Below are positions 46,152 to 60,678 of a stretch of 64,000 bases of DNA, piece by piece; the first letter of the stretch is position 1; each line of letters starts with the position of its first letter. Location of the stretch: contig JAQFVV010006306.1 in NCBI GenBank assembly GCA_028023455.1, positions 1,455,001-1,519,000 of the forward strand, written 5' to 3'. Source of the DNA: Epiperipatus broadwayi. Its lineage: Eukaryota > Onychophora > Udeonychophora > Euonychophora > Peripatidae. The position numbers were made by a program, and so were the translations under genes. The notes under the pieces were generated by a model. The model searched no databases. It saw only the letters and a program-made list of their open reading frames with translations, and was not told the DNA's origin.

Positions 46152-46843
46152 GGGGTTAAAATAAATGACTATTTTTGTTGACTTTTTGTTAATAATAAAG
46201 TTTAAAAGCTCCCCCCCTCAAAAAAAAAAAACAGTTTATTGTAGAAGCAAAAAAAAAAAGGGTAATTCAAACGAAATATAAATAAAAGTAAAAAGTGAGA
46301 AAAAGTTGTTGAAAAAAAAAGAAATTATTGACTTTTTGTTATAATTATTTACCCCCCAAAAAACACAAAAGTTACTTTTGATTTAATAAGAAGAAAAACA
46401 ATTTGGTCAACCAAAAAAAAAAAAAAAGGTAGAAAAAATTTGAAACAATTCCCAAATAAATGCATTATATTTTTTCAACAGGGTTAAAACAAGTGGGGTT
46501 AAAATAAATGACTATTTTTGTTTACTTTTTGTTAATAATAACAGTATGAAAGCCCCCCAAAAAGCTGTTTATTGTAGAATCAAAAAAAAAAACAAAAAAA
46601 GACTAATTCAAAAGAAATATAAATAACGTAAAAAGTGAAAAAAAGTTGTTTAAAAAAAAGTTATTGACTTTTTGTTACAATTATTGATCCAAAAGTGGGG
46701 GTTTCAAAACAATTTTTTAACCCCTAACAACACACTAGTTACTTTTGGTTTAATAAAAAGAAGAAAAACAATTTAGTCAACCAAAAAAAAAGGTAGAACA
46801 AAGTCGAAACAGGTCCCAAATAATTGTATTATATTTTTTTGGC
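46152..46843 (+). repeat. Two tandem ~345-bp copies within the 2.5-kb transposon
   Basis: GGGGTTAAAATAAATGACTA begins at 46,152 and again at 46,495, and GGGGTTAAAACAAG begins a third partial unit at 46,844. The copies align through TGACTTTTTGTTAATAATAA, AGTTACTTTTG and ATTTAGTCAACCAAAA with many A-run length differences. Confidence 0.92.
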
Positions 46844-47149
46844 GGGGTTAAAACAAGTTTTTTCGTCATGAAACAGTCCAAAGTTTTAAAATTCAGAAAA
46901 ATAAACACAAAATTAAATTACCAAAATTTGTTGAATAAAGAAAAATGTCAGGTTAAAAAACGAAAATGAATATAAAAATTTGTTTAATAAAAAAAGAAAT
47001 CATGTTATAAATGAAATAAAAATTTATTTAATCCCAAAAAAAAATCATGTTCTATAAAAAAAGTTGTGGCTGCCGGTAATGTTACATTTGATTGATTTTG
47101 TATAGCATCAATGCCTCAAGCGGCCGTGCCCGTATTTCAGATGATTACT

Positions 47150-48900
47150 ACTTGACCATCCAATTTTTCCTTGAATTATCTCCTTTGCCATCTGCACATA
47201 ATGCATGTCTTCCCACCTCTCTTTGTACTTTTTCTAAGTAATCTAATACCCCTTTATTAACACAATGCATCATTACCATAAATTAACCTTGCTACTGCCA
47301 CTCCCTTTCATAAAATTCTATCTACATCATATTTATTATATGAAAACACTGTTAATTTCTTTGTCAGTACCTTTTCATTGCTTCATTTATTAATTTTTTC
47401 TCCCATTCATCCAAGCAATTTATCTGATTACTTAAGACAATTTCCAAATAGTTATACATATTCCCCACATTTAACTTTATATCCCCCCAATAAAAAATCA
47501 TTCTCTTTCCACTAAACTTAATCCCCATCTCTTTATTCTCTCTTGTGCATGTCTTCAATCAAACTTCCATATCTTCCCTATTTTCTGTGCAAATAAAAGA
47601 CCTGATAATATATACACTTCCTTGCTATCTATTAATAGTATCTCTACCATTCTTCCTAGTCTTTCTATTACTTTCTCCATTTCTTTCAAATATAACAAAA
47701 AACAAAATAGATGACATAGGTCATTTTTGCCCAATGTCCATCCCATTTTTAACTCTGATTATATATTTCCTAATTGATATGTATAGTAATTATTTTCATA
47801 CAATTTTTTTGATAATATCCACTAAAGCTCTATTCATTTTAAAATTTACTACCCTTATCCATAATCTATTTTTATCTATTCTATTGTATGCCTTCTCTAT
47901 AACTATGAAGACCATATATAACTGTTTACCTTATTTCTACTTATATCTATAGGTTGTCTGACTACAAATAAACTATATTCTATATGTCTATCAAATTGAA
48001 AAACTCCTTGCATTTCTCCCACTATATTATTTTCTTCCATCCATTTTCTGACCTTTCCAACCACCATATATGCAAAAACTTAATAAACACTGATGTTACC
48101 GCTATTGGTCTATAATTGTTTAACTTTCTATGATCATTATCATTTCCTTTAAGTAACAGCCTTACTCTTGTATTATTCCAGATATCTGGAAATTCTTATT
48201 AAAACATGATAATATTTTTAATTTTGTCATATTTCCTAAATTCATGACCATCTCTGCTGTCCATCCATCTAAACCTTTTGCCTTTCTACTTTTTAATTTC
48301 TTCCCTGCTTCATTTAATTCATTTTCTGTACACCTAATATTTCCATTACTATACGCTTTCTAATATTTTCCCTATATCCATTATATACTTATTCAAGATT
48401 ATCTCTAATTCTTGTGCTACACATCTAGTAATAATATTTCTCTCTGCACTACATTCCTTCTTTTAATGTATTTCCAAAAAATTTTACTCCCATCTCTTCC
48501 ACTTTTATTAATAGCCTCGAATAATTTACTATTTAATTTCATTCTCTCTATATAATTATCTATTTTAGCCAACTTCTTTTATTTTAAATATTTTTCCCAA
48601 TTAATATTAACATCTTTTTCACTTTCTTTGTTTTTAATAATATATTTATATTATCTGCATGTTTTTTCTCTCTTTTACATTTTTACTAATTCTCACTTTT
48701 CTATTACTTTTATTCTTCTGAAAATTCTCATCTAAAACCTTATTTGCCACTTTTTCTACTTCACCACACCAGTTCTTATATTCACCCCCAACAAACTTTT
48801 CCATGATTTCTTCTACTTTTATTTTATATTCTTCTAACTTATTTTTATCATTCATTCTCCATCGACATCTTTTCCTGTAGGATCTGTAAGTTTAGTTTGT
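47150..48900 (-). pseudogene. LINE, reverse transcriptase part (upstream of inserted DNA element)
   Basis: Minus frames in N to C order are: IRCTENELNEAGKKLKSRKA then GLDGWTAEMV (RT fingers); a YMVFIVIEKAYNRIDKNRLW segment (RT block with the D/E-KAYDR motif); SILFFVIFERNGES; VYILSGLLFAQKIG where the YADD catalytic box should lie; KEMGIKFSGKRMIFYWGDIK then YNYLEIVL (thumb); and EKVQREVGRHAL near 47,190. Many stops and frameshifts; the catalytic DD appears deleted. Clade not assigned. 5'-truncated at about 48,900. Confidence 0.82.
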
Positions 48901-49837
48901 ATTTTTTTTAAAAAAAGAAAAAAAATCGTCTGATAAATCTATTGAAGTCCTAACTTGATTCATTATTAAAAATGAAGATTGAAATACGGTTTATTGTAAT
49001 GATAAATGAAAAAATGTTTAACTCATATTTATTAAAAATATTTAATGGAAATTCTGATAAGAAAAAAAAACAACAATAACCATTTATTATATTATTCCAG
49101 AAAATATTTAATAATATGGATATAAAAATATAAATGAATAAATATCTGCTTGTTAATAACTGAGATGGAACTTTGGAATTAATATTAGTTTTAAGTATTA
49201 ACAAACAATCTCAAAATGATTTGAAATGCTTAAAAAGTATTACCGCAGATAAAAAAAAAAAAAAAAAAATGCTTGTCTAAAAGTTTTCTCATGCTACTTG
49301 AAGTTATTATTAAAATTACAATTTAGTCAAATATGATGAATCCAAAATTCTACAGAAAATAATTATAAGCGCTATTACATCATTATTATATTACAATAAA
49401 GTGTTGATGATTTGATTTTATTATATTGAGATAAATGTGAGAAAATGTGAATGCTTCGACCCATATTAATGTCATTTCCCTTGTCAGTCAGCTCATAGTG
49501 AAGGAACTCAGATTATGAACTAGGGGAATAAAATAAAATATATTTTTTTATATATTTTGTTCATGATTGTTATTATATTGTACTAGTTTTAGATAGATTA
49601 TTATGGTATATATATATATTTTTTTAATGGTATAAATTTGTGATGAGTCTGAAAACAGACCAAGATAAAATTATATTTATTTTTACTGGTTGGTCTATGA
49701 GAATAATTTATTGATATTCTATTTATGGGTAACAGACAAAATAACTTGCCAGAAGAATAAGAGTATTTACTCATAACAACACAATTATCTTATTATATAG
49801 AGTTTTCCATATAAGCAGGGATACACTCATTTTCCTC
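48901..49837. other. AT-rich sequence, nothing recognised
   Basis: Includes A-runs at 48,909-48,925 and 49,250-49,269. No feature assigned. Confidence 0.5.
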
Positions 49838-49920
49838 AATCCATCTTTTCCTAGATGGATTGAACTTAGAAAGACCTTCATCCTGCAGTGGATTGATAAT
49901 GGTTGATGATGATGATGATG
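49838..49920 (+). pseudogene. RTE 3' terminus with (TGATGA)n tail
   Basis: RWIELRKTFILQWIDNG is followed by a stop and TGATGATGATGATGATG: only the last ~25 codons plus tail, an extreme 5' truncation. Upstream, TTTTCCTCAATCCATCTT looks like a small opposite-strand piece, giving a tiny palindrome. Confidence 0.82.
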
Positions 49921-51344
49921 ACACTCATTTTATATCATTATTATATTTTGCCTATAATTTAATATGTCCACTTTAATTTATAGAATTTACGCTATTTTTC
50001 ATTGATTATGTGTTTTTTATTAATGAAAATTGTTTATGCTTTTAAGAAAATATTTTATAGTCAGTTGATTTACAATACTTTTGCTGGTTCAATACACTAT
50101 TTAGTATATATTGTAAAGTAGGATTTTTTTTTTTTTAGTTTTTATTGTGAGAATTATTTTATCTTGCCAATGTTTTGTGAGGTTTGTGCTAGTTTCTATT
50201 TTATACATGAGAGAAACATAATTTCATCAAATATTATATCATTGACATAGTGCATGGATAGATGGAGCATACTCTCCCATTTCTTATTCCATGAGAGGAT
50301 TATGTTGTCTGATAATTAGTTAATTCTCAATTAGCATAGTTTAATTCCTGGAGAGGATTATTTTCATGGCATGCATTCTGTTTCCCTATATTGAGATGGT
50401 GTCCACACACTTTATACCTAGGGAAAAGGTATTAGAATCTGCCATATTATTATACAACTACATAATGTTGTTTTGAAGAGCCTTTCTTTATAGTCTGATC
50501 CCTCATCATAATGTCCAGTTATTTTCCACCATGTATGGTGAAGTTCTTGATGTTTTAAAAATTATATGGCAATGATAAAGTAGAGTTAGCTTCAGGGACA
50601 CTTGTTTATCTACAGTGTTTAGCTTAGTAGAACAGAGTATGTATTGGACTGTTGTACTTTATCAACAGTTTACAAGTGAACCAAATTTACTAGAAATTTT
50701 AAAACTTGTGTATAGCATAATAAGAGATACTCATGTGCAATGTTATTTTATTTCCATTAAGCAGTAGTTCGCCGATGGATCGGTCAGACCTTTCAATATT
50801 TAGAGTGATTATTTTATGGACATAGGCAAAGTTTAGTGTCCTGCATACATATGATTTCTGGCGTCTGTTCTCACATTTATGTAATGAATATCATTATGCT
50901 AAATGGTAATAATTGTCATTTGTGCTTAACATGATAATTTCCTTTATCATATCATTAATTAATAAAGTTTATCTATCCTTTAATGCTCTCAATAGCAGAT
51001 TATAAATAGATATTATGTTACTAAACATCAGTGCATCAAAACTGATGTACACTACTCAAATGAAATATATCTTGCTTTATATTGTTTCTAAAATAGATGT
51101 ATGTTTTCCCATTGTTTATTATTTTTAAAAGAAATTGTAAATAGTGTAAATAAATCTTGTTGTTTTAAATATATATTTAGTAGTCTGTGGTCTTATTGCT
51201 AATCATCATCCACATTATTATTGTTATTGCTATCAACACATTATTTTATTGTCTTAAAGTCATCATCAATTAATAGAACATAGTTTATTGTGTATTAATA
51301 TTGCATTAATATATCATAATGATTTTGGTAATAGTTTTAACAAG
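49921..51344. other. AT-rich sequence, nothing recognised
   Basis: No known repeat copy, RNA gene or coding signal seen. Confidence 0.5.
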
Positions 51345-51440
51345 GCTGTAAACCTTAGCAATGAGCGTCTGAAAAAATCGTCACTAGGGACCTCTGTAGG
51401 TCTTTAAAACACATGCTTACGCTATGAAGAAAAGATTTTG
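51345..51440 (-). mobile_element. Decayed copy of the TTTACTAAGGCAATAAACCT MITE
   Basis: AGGGACCTCTGTAGGTCTT, ATGCTTACGCTATGAAGAAA and GTAAACCTTAGCAAT match the family blocks on the minus strand with many substitutions. Confidence 0.6.
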
Positions 51441-52957
51441 GTAAATTTTACATTTAAAGTACATTTAGAATTTATGGCTTATTGATTAGTATACTGTAGA
51501 TCTTAAACCCATGTCTTATTTTAAATAATATTTTAATGATTTATTGGTTTTAGAATAACCTATTTATTTGAGTTATTAGATACATTATTCACTGACCTTG
51601 ATCATATTTTCCATAATTATTTAATAAAGGAAAGTTTGTAAGTTATTGCGTACTTTATTAATAAATTATTTGTATTTCTTAAAGCTTAAAGTTCATATTA
51701 TTGTTGGTATTGGAATTGCCAAATATTGTTTATTAATTCTATTTTGTTTTATGAGCTGTTTTATTTGTTATATTTGGGTAGTGACCAAGTCCCTCTCACT
51801 GACCAAAGTATATCTTGTAGAATAATAATATTTAAGTTATTGGAACCCTGAGAAAAGTAAATTGTTAATTCTTAATTGTAATTTTGAATTTATGATAATT
51901 TTTATGTCTTAATTATTTGTTGTGCTTTGGTTGGAGTTATGTTTATCTTCACAATTTTATTAATTTAGTATACCTCTGAGATGTAAATTTCTTCTTTAGT
52001 TTTTAAAACTTAGTTTATTTTAACTTCATGGTTAAATATTCTGGTTTGGTCAAGCTCAGAATCCATACTTTGTTTCATTTTGCTTTAATATTATTTAATA
52101 CAATAGTAGTTTATAGCCCGTGATCTTATTTTCCATCATCAACATTGATTTCATATTTCATCTTGTTTTTCTTTCTTTTACTTTTTCATCTTTATTTCAT
52201 ATTAATTCATCTTCATAACTGGTTCATCCTTCATTGACTCCTATTCTATCATCATCTCTTTATCATTCATTATCCTAACATATTTTTTTTCTCTTAAGCT
52301 TGTTCATTTTCATTATTTAATTATTATCTATTTCTATCATCTATTTATAATTTAATTCATAATTTGAATTCAAAATTCATCTCATAGACCCAATTTTTAA
52401 TTATTTATTGATTTACAAATATTAAATTTACCTAATAGTATTTTGCTGTGGATTTTGAAGCTAGTTTAATTATCTTCATGGAAACTTTGGGACCTTTCTT
52501 AGATTTATTGTTTCCTGCAAGCTTAGTTGGTTTTAAGAAAATAATATCTTTATTTTAATATTTTTTTATTCTTATATTCTTAATTATTCACATAGTGAGG
52601 GTTAGACTATATTCTTCAACAGAAGAATCAACAAAAGAACTATTATAGGTTAGTGAGAGAACTGCTTTAGCTTCAGATTATCAATTAGTAGTAATTGATA
52701 ATTTTTGATAACATCAAAGGTTAAAGGTTATCTATATTTACATGTTATCTCCTCATTTCTATTCTTTATTATAACATCAATCCATGGAAATATTTAATTC
52801 AATATATATATACAAAAATATTTAATTTCATTAAAACATCCAGTAATATTTATTACACTATCTGGTTTTTTAACATTGTACATACAAAATTGGTTGTACG
52901 TAATAAAAATATTAAAATGAAATGAACTGAATCTATAGAATCACTTTTACTACTGTG
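51441..52957. other. AT-rich sequence, nothing recognised
   Basis: Pyrimidine-rich stretch at 52,140-52,330 without recognisable coding blocks on either strand. Confidence 0.5.
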
Positions 52958-53050
52958 TTTTCCTGAAAATAAGACTTGACCAAAAAATAAATTGTAGCAT
53001 AATTTTTCACAATGCTTGCAATGTAAGCCCTATTCCAAATATAAGCCCTA
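52958..53050 (+). mobile_element. Short MITE-like copy with GAAAATAAGAC end
   Basis: GTGTTTTCCTGAAAATAAGA, then TAAGCCCTATTCC and TAAGCCCTAG. Sequences of the form TTCC.GAAAATAAGACC...AATAAGCCC are a widespread small inverted-repeat element style in animal genomes. Decayed. Confidence 0.45.
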
Positions 53051-53351
53051 GTTAAGATCGGCCATCAAATAAATGAATTTCTGAAATAATGAATGTGAAA
53101 ATAAATAATAATAATAATGAGATTAATACTTTAAATAAATGATGATATAAATTATAACAGTACTTATGTATTTTCCCATTGAACATTTTCAACAAACATA
53201 ATTTTATGCGATTACAGAAACAATTTTTTCTCAGCTGAATCTTGGACTTAAGATAACCAATTTATTGAATATATGAATGATTTAACAAGCTTTTAAAATG
53301 TTACCTATCACTATTCCAGTAAATCAGGCAATTTACAATTTCATTTATGTA

Positions 53352-53625
53352 ATTTTAAATCATCATCATCAACCATTATCAATTCACTGCAGGATGAAGG
53401 TCTCTCCAAGTTCAATCCATCTTTTCCTATCTTTAGTTTCTCTTCTCCACATCACCCCCTGCATAATTTTCTTATTTCATCCATCTCACCTGTGGTCTCT
53501 TTCTGGGTCTTTTACAATCTCTTGGAATCCAGTTTAAAATTTCAATTGTCCATCTATTATCATCTCTTCTAGCAATATGTCCAGTCCAACTCCACTTCAG
53601 TCTTTTAATTTTTCAATGTACTTAT
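53352..53625 (-). pseudogene. RTE 3' end, minus strand
   Basis: Starts on + with the complement of the (TGATGA)n tail, then CATTATCAATTCACTGCAGG and AAGGTCTCTCCAAGTTC. The minus translation ends RRETKDRKRWIELGETFIL with a Q-stop in place of QW, and has frameshifts upstream. Same family as 24,281-24,545. Confidence 0.85.
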
Positions 53626-54236
53626 TTATATTTAATGTTTAGACTTATAAAAATACTCCACTTAGTTTTAGAGTTTAATTGTGACAGCTTTTAAAATATT
53701 CAAAATAAAAGAAAAATCAGCTTTGTTTCTTAAATGTTTTTTTCCCTCCTAAAAAAGTTTAAATAATGGAAATGATTTTGAAAATTAAAGTTTAAGTTAA
53801 ATCAATCTTTCTCCTAAAGAAAAGTTTTAAAAAAGAATATCAAAGCAGGACTATTACAAGTAATTTGTAAAGGGTTTACAATGAGAACCTTGATAACGGA
53901 TGGATGTGGCTGTGTTTTATATGAATCTTCATAATTTAATATGTCATGTGTTTTAACAATCATACTTAATGATGTGTGAAATACAGAAATGTTTTCTTTA
54001 TTTTTGTGCCTGCATTTTATCGTTTTTGTATGGATAATTATTCTTTACCGTAATCATTTTTGTTATCACTCTCATCTGGAAGTCTTCAATTAACACTTGA
54101 ATTAATAATTGATTTAAATGGCATAATATATTTAATTAAATGTAAATATACCAATGCATATCACTAGCTGAAAATTCAAATTTCCACAGAGGGCGCTGCT
54201 GAAAAACATGTTTTAGGAGCGTTTTTTTCCCATATG
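53626..54236. other. AT-rich sequence, nothing recognised
   Basis: Only a short GC-richer patch (CAGAGGGCGCTGCTG, 54,187) just before the tRNA-like copy. Confidence 0.5.
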
Positions 54237-54318
54237 TCATAGCATCGTCCGCGATTCCACACTCGTCTACAACCAACTACTTGCTTGCAAGGCTGGTGCA
54301 ATGACCTCTCGGATAACA
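54237..54318 (-). repeat. Second copy of the tRNA-like repeat (decayed)
   Basis: TCATAGCATCG, TTGCTTGCAAGGCTGG and TGACCTCTCGGAT align in order with the copy at 34,600-34,691. The acceptor-like end opposite GTCATAG is lost. Confidence 0.6.
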
Positions 54319-54409
54319 ACGCTTGACTTGTTTTGGGAGTTGATTTGAGATTTTGAATAAATGTATATGTTTATACATAAATAAATGTAGATTTTTATAC
54401 ATGAAAAAA

Positions 54410-54492
54410 TAAGTCATTCCATGAAAATAAGCCTTAGGATGTCTTTTGGAATAAACATTTATATAAGACCTGGTGTTATTTTCGGGGGACAC
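54410..54492 (-). mobile_element. Short MITE-like copy, opposite orientation
   Basis: On minus: GTCCCCCGAAAATAACACC, AGGTCTTATATAAATG, TTCCAAAAGACATCC and AGGCTTATTTTCATGG, the same style of element as at 52,958-53,050. The two could also be the two ends of one 1.5-kb element. Confidence 0.5.
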
Positions 54493-56752
<2,260 letters not shown>

Positions 56753-58824
56753 TTAAACAATATCCAGCTCGTCCTTATATATCCAGTGTTTCCTTATCTT
56801 AGGATCCATCAGACATACTACTGCACTCCTATTGGGTTTCTGTTCCTTTTCTTTTAGCGTATAAGATTCCTTCCTTTAATTTATATTTTAATTAAATAGT
56901 ATTAATTAATTCTTTGTTTGTTACTTATCATTAGCCATTGCAATTATATTTCCTTTGTTTTGTTTTTAGTTTTTAATCCTTTTATTTGCATTAGCTTTTA
57001 ATAGTATAATTTTGAGAAAATTCCTTTCTTTTTAATATTTCTTATATATGCACACATTCCATTACTTTAATATTATAAAACAAGAATGAAGCTATTTACA
57101 TCATAAATAAACACTATTTATATTATAAATTAATAAAAAAAAATTTACTCACTTTCCTTTATCTATTCTTTATTTCTGAAACCTTTCCCCCTACATTCAA
57201 TCGTTTATCTCAATAAAAACCCCAACCCTTGTCCTTTTGTTCTTTTCTTTTTCTACAAATTTTTAAACTTCTTTTTTTTTTTGGACGTAAATATACATTT
57301 TATTTTTAAAACCTTTTTTTTATTTTTAAAACTTTTTTTTTTTTAAAGAAATCTCTTTCAACAAATTTTCGCATGATAAATACCACATAACGACTGCATC
57401 GGTACAATATATATTGTAACCTATGGGAGAAAAAGAATAAGAGAAATAATGGCAGTATTTTTAATAAATACTCACCAAATATAACTTATGGGAAATTAAT
57501 GGGGTTTAGACTGGGAATATAAATAATACAAATGGGAGAGACTCTTATTCTGAAACATGGATGAGACTCAGTGGTGGTTCTCTTCACTTGGTAAGATAAA
57601 AGCTCTATAGACTAAATGGCCAAACATAGTTTTAATTATTGTCTACATGTTCGTAAATTAAACAAACTTATATGTGTAACACCATCATATATGTGATATA
57701 CATGATCAGATTAATGTAAATGGGCCACAACTATGATTTCTGGAATGGGAAGTTATATGTCTTCAATTTCTGGTGCTAACCAATGTCTTAATGTAATTGA
57801 TATGAAATTAATTGTTTTTTCTATGTATACAAGCCTAATCTCTGATTTTGTTAACTGGTCTCCATTGAGATTGATATGTAAATGTCCTTTTTTTGTAAAT
57901 GATTCTTATGGTTTGTGAATAAATTTTCCTTTTGAAAGAAAAGATACTTCAGAGACATTGATTAAGAGAATGGGAAATTTTAAAAGTAATAATAATAATA
58001 CTTATTACACAATTAAATAATTACAAATGAAATTAAGAAAAGTTAAACTTCACTCTTATTTATAAAATACTTTAAGATATGACTTCCCCTCCATCAAAAT
58101 ATATTCTCTGAGTATATAAGTTATTTGCATCAACAGAAACCTTTTATACTAATCATTTTAAAATATCAACATTTAATATTTGTTATATCAGAATGTCAAA
58201 AAATGCATGAATTCAAATACTCGACTCTTGCAGAGTAACAATAAAATACAGTGTACTTCTCTAATAAGACATGGAATAATTAAAGTGACTTTTACTACCA
58301 CAATAATGTAAGTTAAATGAATGACTGATTCAATAATATGAACATAATAACAATAATAATCATCTCAGAGTTTTGAATATCTTTTAGGAATTCTTCTGTA
58401 ATCACTGGTTGCCAATGAATGACTGATATCCTGGGAGACTCTAGGAGGCATATACTTTTCTTATAAGAAAATGCTTCCTAACATTTTATCACAACAGAAA
58501 TAATTACACAAAGAAAATATTTAATTTGCTAAGTAATTGCATAATACACTAAATTCAGAATAATCATAGCCATTTATTCAGGATATCATTCGAAAATAAT
58601 AGAAAGAAAAGGATACATTTTATGTCTCTATTATCCCATAGACAACACAAACTAAAATATCAAGTGCAATTATTATATCATCAAATTATAAAGAAATGGT
58701 TAATAATGAGCCCAGTCTGAAAATAGCTGGAATAATCTTCACCAAAATTGTATTAATCTGAATTTATCTTAAAATATCCTATATAAATTTGTCCTATATG
58801 AAATTCCAATCTTTGGAATTGAGA
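56753..58824. other. AT-rich sequence, nothing recognised
   Basis: Short chance frames (for example 57,733-57,918) only. Confidence 0.5.
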
Positions 58825-58973
58825 AGTTACATCACATGAACACCACTTCTTATGCTTGTGTATAACTTTTAAAACAGGGAAAACTCACTTTAAGTATTGC
58901 CATACACAGCAAGCTAGAGTAAGCAATGGATTCCAGAAGGCTTGTGCATAAAATCCCTATTTAGTGCCTACTC

Positions 58974-59032
58974 ATCCAATATCCCCAGGCTAGTTTCTGG
59001 TTTGTGGCTTTCGTCAGTGAGGAGCCTTGGAT
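58974..59032 (-). ncRNA. Hammerhead ribozyme of the dispersed repeat (cleavage site changed)
   Basis: AUCCAA/UUGGAU and CCUCA/UGGGG arms and core CUGACGA are intact. The cleavage triplet reads GCC instead of GUC, and stem II is AAGCCACAAACCA. Stem I is excellent, but cleavage should be poor. Confidence 0.7.
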
Positions 59033-59467
59033 CTGAGAGCACTGCACCTAGATCTTAAGATCTAATGCAATCCTCCAGCAACCACCTTTTATCTCCATTT
59101 AACTACAAAACTGGCATCCATTGATTACTCTAGCTTGCTGTGTGTGGCAATATGTATAGTGAGTTTTGCTTGTTTTAAAACAGTTATACACAAGCATAAG
59201 AAGTGGTGGTCGTGTGATGTTTATTGGCTTAAAACCAATCCTGCCTAATAGGATAGTGGTGGCTAGAGATATTAAAGAACCAAAGACACCAAAATGTATG
59301 AGTAATGAACTTAGTTCAGACCCATATGACTATATAAGCTGATGAGCTTGGATTGAAACATTAAGGTGTTTTCAATTTAAGACTCATAGTTTTGTAATTA
59401 AATGGAGATAAAAGGTGGTTGCTGGAGGGTTGCATTATATCCTAAGATCTAGGTGCAGTGATCTCAG

Positions 59468-59526
59468 ATCCAAGGCTCGTCACTGACGAAGGCCACAAGC
59501 CAGAAACTAGTCTGGGGATATTGGAT
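59468..59526 (+). ncRNA. Hammerhead ribozyme of the dispersed repeat (core intact)
   Basis: CUGACGA (59,483-59,489), AGGCCACAAGCCA, GAA, ACUAGU, C17 at 59,512, UGGGG, AUA, UUGGAU. The outer stem I AUCCAA/UUGGAU is perfect; the inner strand reads CGUCA, giving one mismatch. Confidence 0.75.
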
Positions 59527-59640
59527 GAGTAGGCACTAGATAGGGATTTTATGCCTTCTGCCATCCATTGATTACTCTAGCTTGATGTGTGTGGCAATAC
59601 ATATAGTGAGTTTTGCCTGTTTGAATTGAGAAGTTTTGTA

Positions 59641-60237
59641 AAAGATTTTTATTGGAAATGTCAAGTTTTGGAACTGCAAAATTTGATTATCTGTTACCCA
59701 GATTTCTAATAAAAATCAGAATTATGAATATTGTAAACTTTGCAAATAGCAAACTTAATAATTTTAATGGACACATAAGATTTTGTGAACTCAAGACAAA
59801 GGACATATAGAAAAACAGAAACTAAATACTTTTAAATAATAATTAAATTTATTAATGATTAGATATAAAAAAAAAATAATATGTACAAGTTTTTATTATA
59901 TTTACATCAAACATTCGGAATTATTTGCCAACATAAGCGCTGTTACAAATAGTTTACATCAGTTAGCACATAAGTGCATCCAGACCTTTACTGACAATAT
60001 TTCTAATTCAAATACAAATCCTTTAGGTGGGTTTTACATCAAATATTCTCACAAGATTGGTTTAACAATAAAATTAACTTGTATGTTAAATGAGCTCATA
60101 GACAATTTAAATTTAAAATAAGTAATACTAAAACTTTAGCTTATACTAAGCTGAGCCAAAATTTAATTTAGAATACATACTTTCATTAAACAAGACATTT
60201 ATTTTATATAGTGATGTTTTTATAAACTGTAATACCA
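59641..60237. other. AT-rich sequence, nothing recognised
   Basis: An 88-codon + frame at 59,855-60,121 is unrecognised. Confidence 0.45.
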
Positions 60238-60413
60238 ATAAGCTAATGCACATGTGCTTTGTAGCTGTCACTAAGATTTGCCCATACATTTACATCTGAG
60301 TTGAAAAGATAGATGGATTCATTCTATCTTTTCCCCAAGACTTTAGGGGTTTGAAAAAGTGGGAATATTCATTTATATAGTGACAGATACAAACCACATG
60401 TGCATTAGCTTAT
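60238..60413. mobile_element. Small foldback element with ~36-bp arms
   Basis: ATAAGCTAATGCACATGTG and TGTAGCTGTCACTA on the left are mirrored by TAGTGACAGATACA and CACATGTGCATTAGCTTAT on the right. The loop of about 90 nt includes its own hairpin AAAGATAGA...TCTATCTTTT. Confidence 0.85.
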
Positions 60414-60591
60414 ACTTTCATTAAGTAACTTTTGTTATAGCCTTGAAGGGCAATTTAGCACACTATTAGGCTAAATAAAAATTAACTGAGCTTGAATAAA
60501 TAATTAATACAATACCGATTATTATGGAATCTAGGCAATTAAATTAATATTGCATTATACATTAACTGGGTTTGAATTTTCTTTTAAAGAG

Positions 60592-60678
60592 TAAGCTTGT
60601 GGTTAAGACCTGTAGAGGTCCCTACCTTCATATTTTCAAGCATACATGCTTAAAGGTTTATTGCCTTAGTAAATATAA
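60592..60678 (+). mobile_element. One-arm copy of the TTTACTAAGGCAATAAACCT MITE
   Basis: GTAAGCTTGTGGTTAAGACC, AGAGGTCCCTACCTTC and AGGTTTATTGCCTTAGTAAA match the right arm of 61,671-61,872; the left arm is absent. Confidence 0.88.

Larger units (their letters stand above)
44604..47149. mobile_element. 2.5-kb non-autonomous DNA transposon inserted in the LINE
   Basis: The ends are inverted repeats: GTAATCATCTGAAAT then CGGGCAC on the left, and GTGCCCG then ATTTCAGATGATTAC on the right, 23 of 25 positions matching. ACTTGAC flanks both ends (44,597-44,603 and 47,150-47,156) as target duplication. Joining the outside halves restores LINE order. No transposase frame remains. The superfamily is undetermined; a 7-8-bp duplication would suit hAT or a related group. 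Confidence 0.85.
58825..59640. mobile_element. Dispersed hammerhead repeat, palindrome plus tandem unit
   Basis: The left part is a minus-oriented tail and ribozyme (CACATGAACACCACTTCTTA, AGTGCCTACTCATCCAATAT, CTTTTATCTCCATTTAACTA). It then jumps to a plus-oriented tail (GGCATCCATTGATTACTCTA...AAGAAGTGGTGGTCGTGTG). Directly after that, a tail-to-head junction (AAAACCAATCCTGCCTAATA) opens a full plus-oriented unit with ribozyme at 59,468-59,526, ending at GAGTTTTGCCTGTTTGAAT. It combines both dimer forms seen elsewhere. Confidence 0.9.

Noticed and set aside
59330-59365. Second hammerhead-like core (CTGATGA...GAAA) in the unit head
   Set aside because: Other copies read CTAATGA or CAATCAA there, and GCTTGGATT cannot form stem II. 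Chance match.
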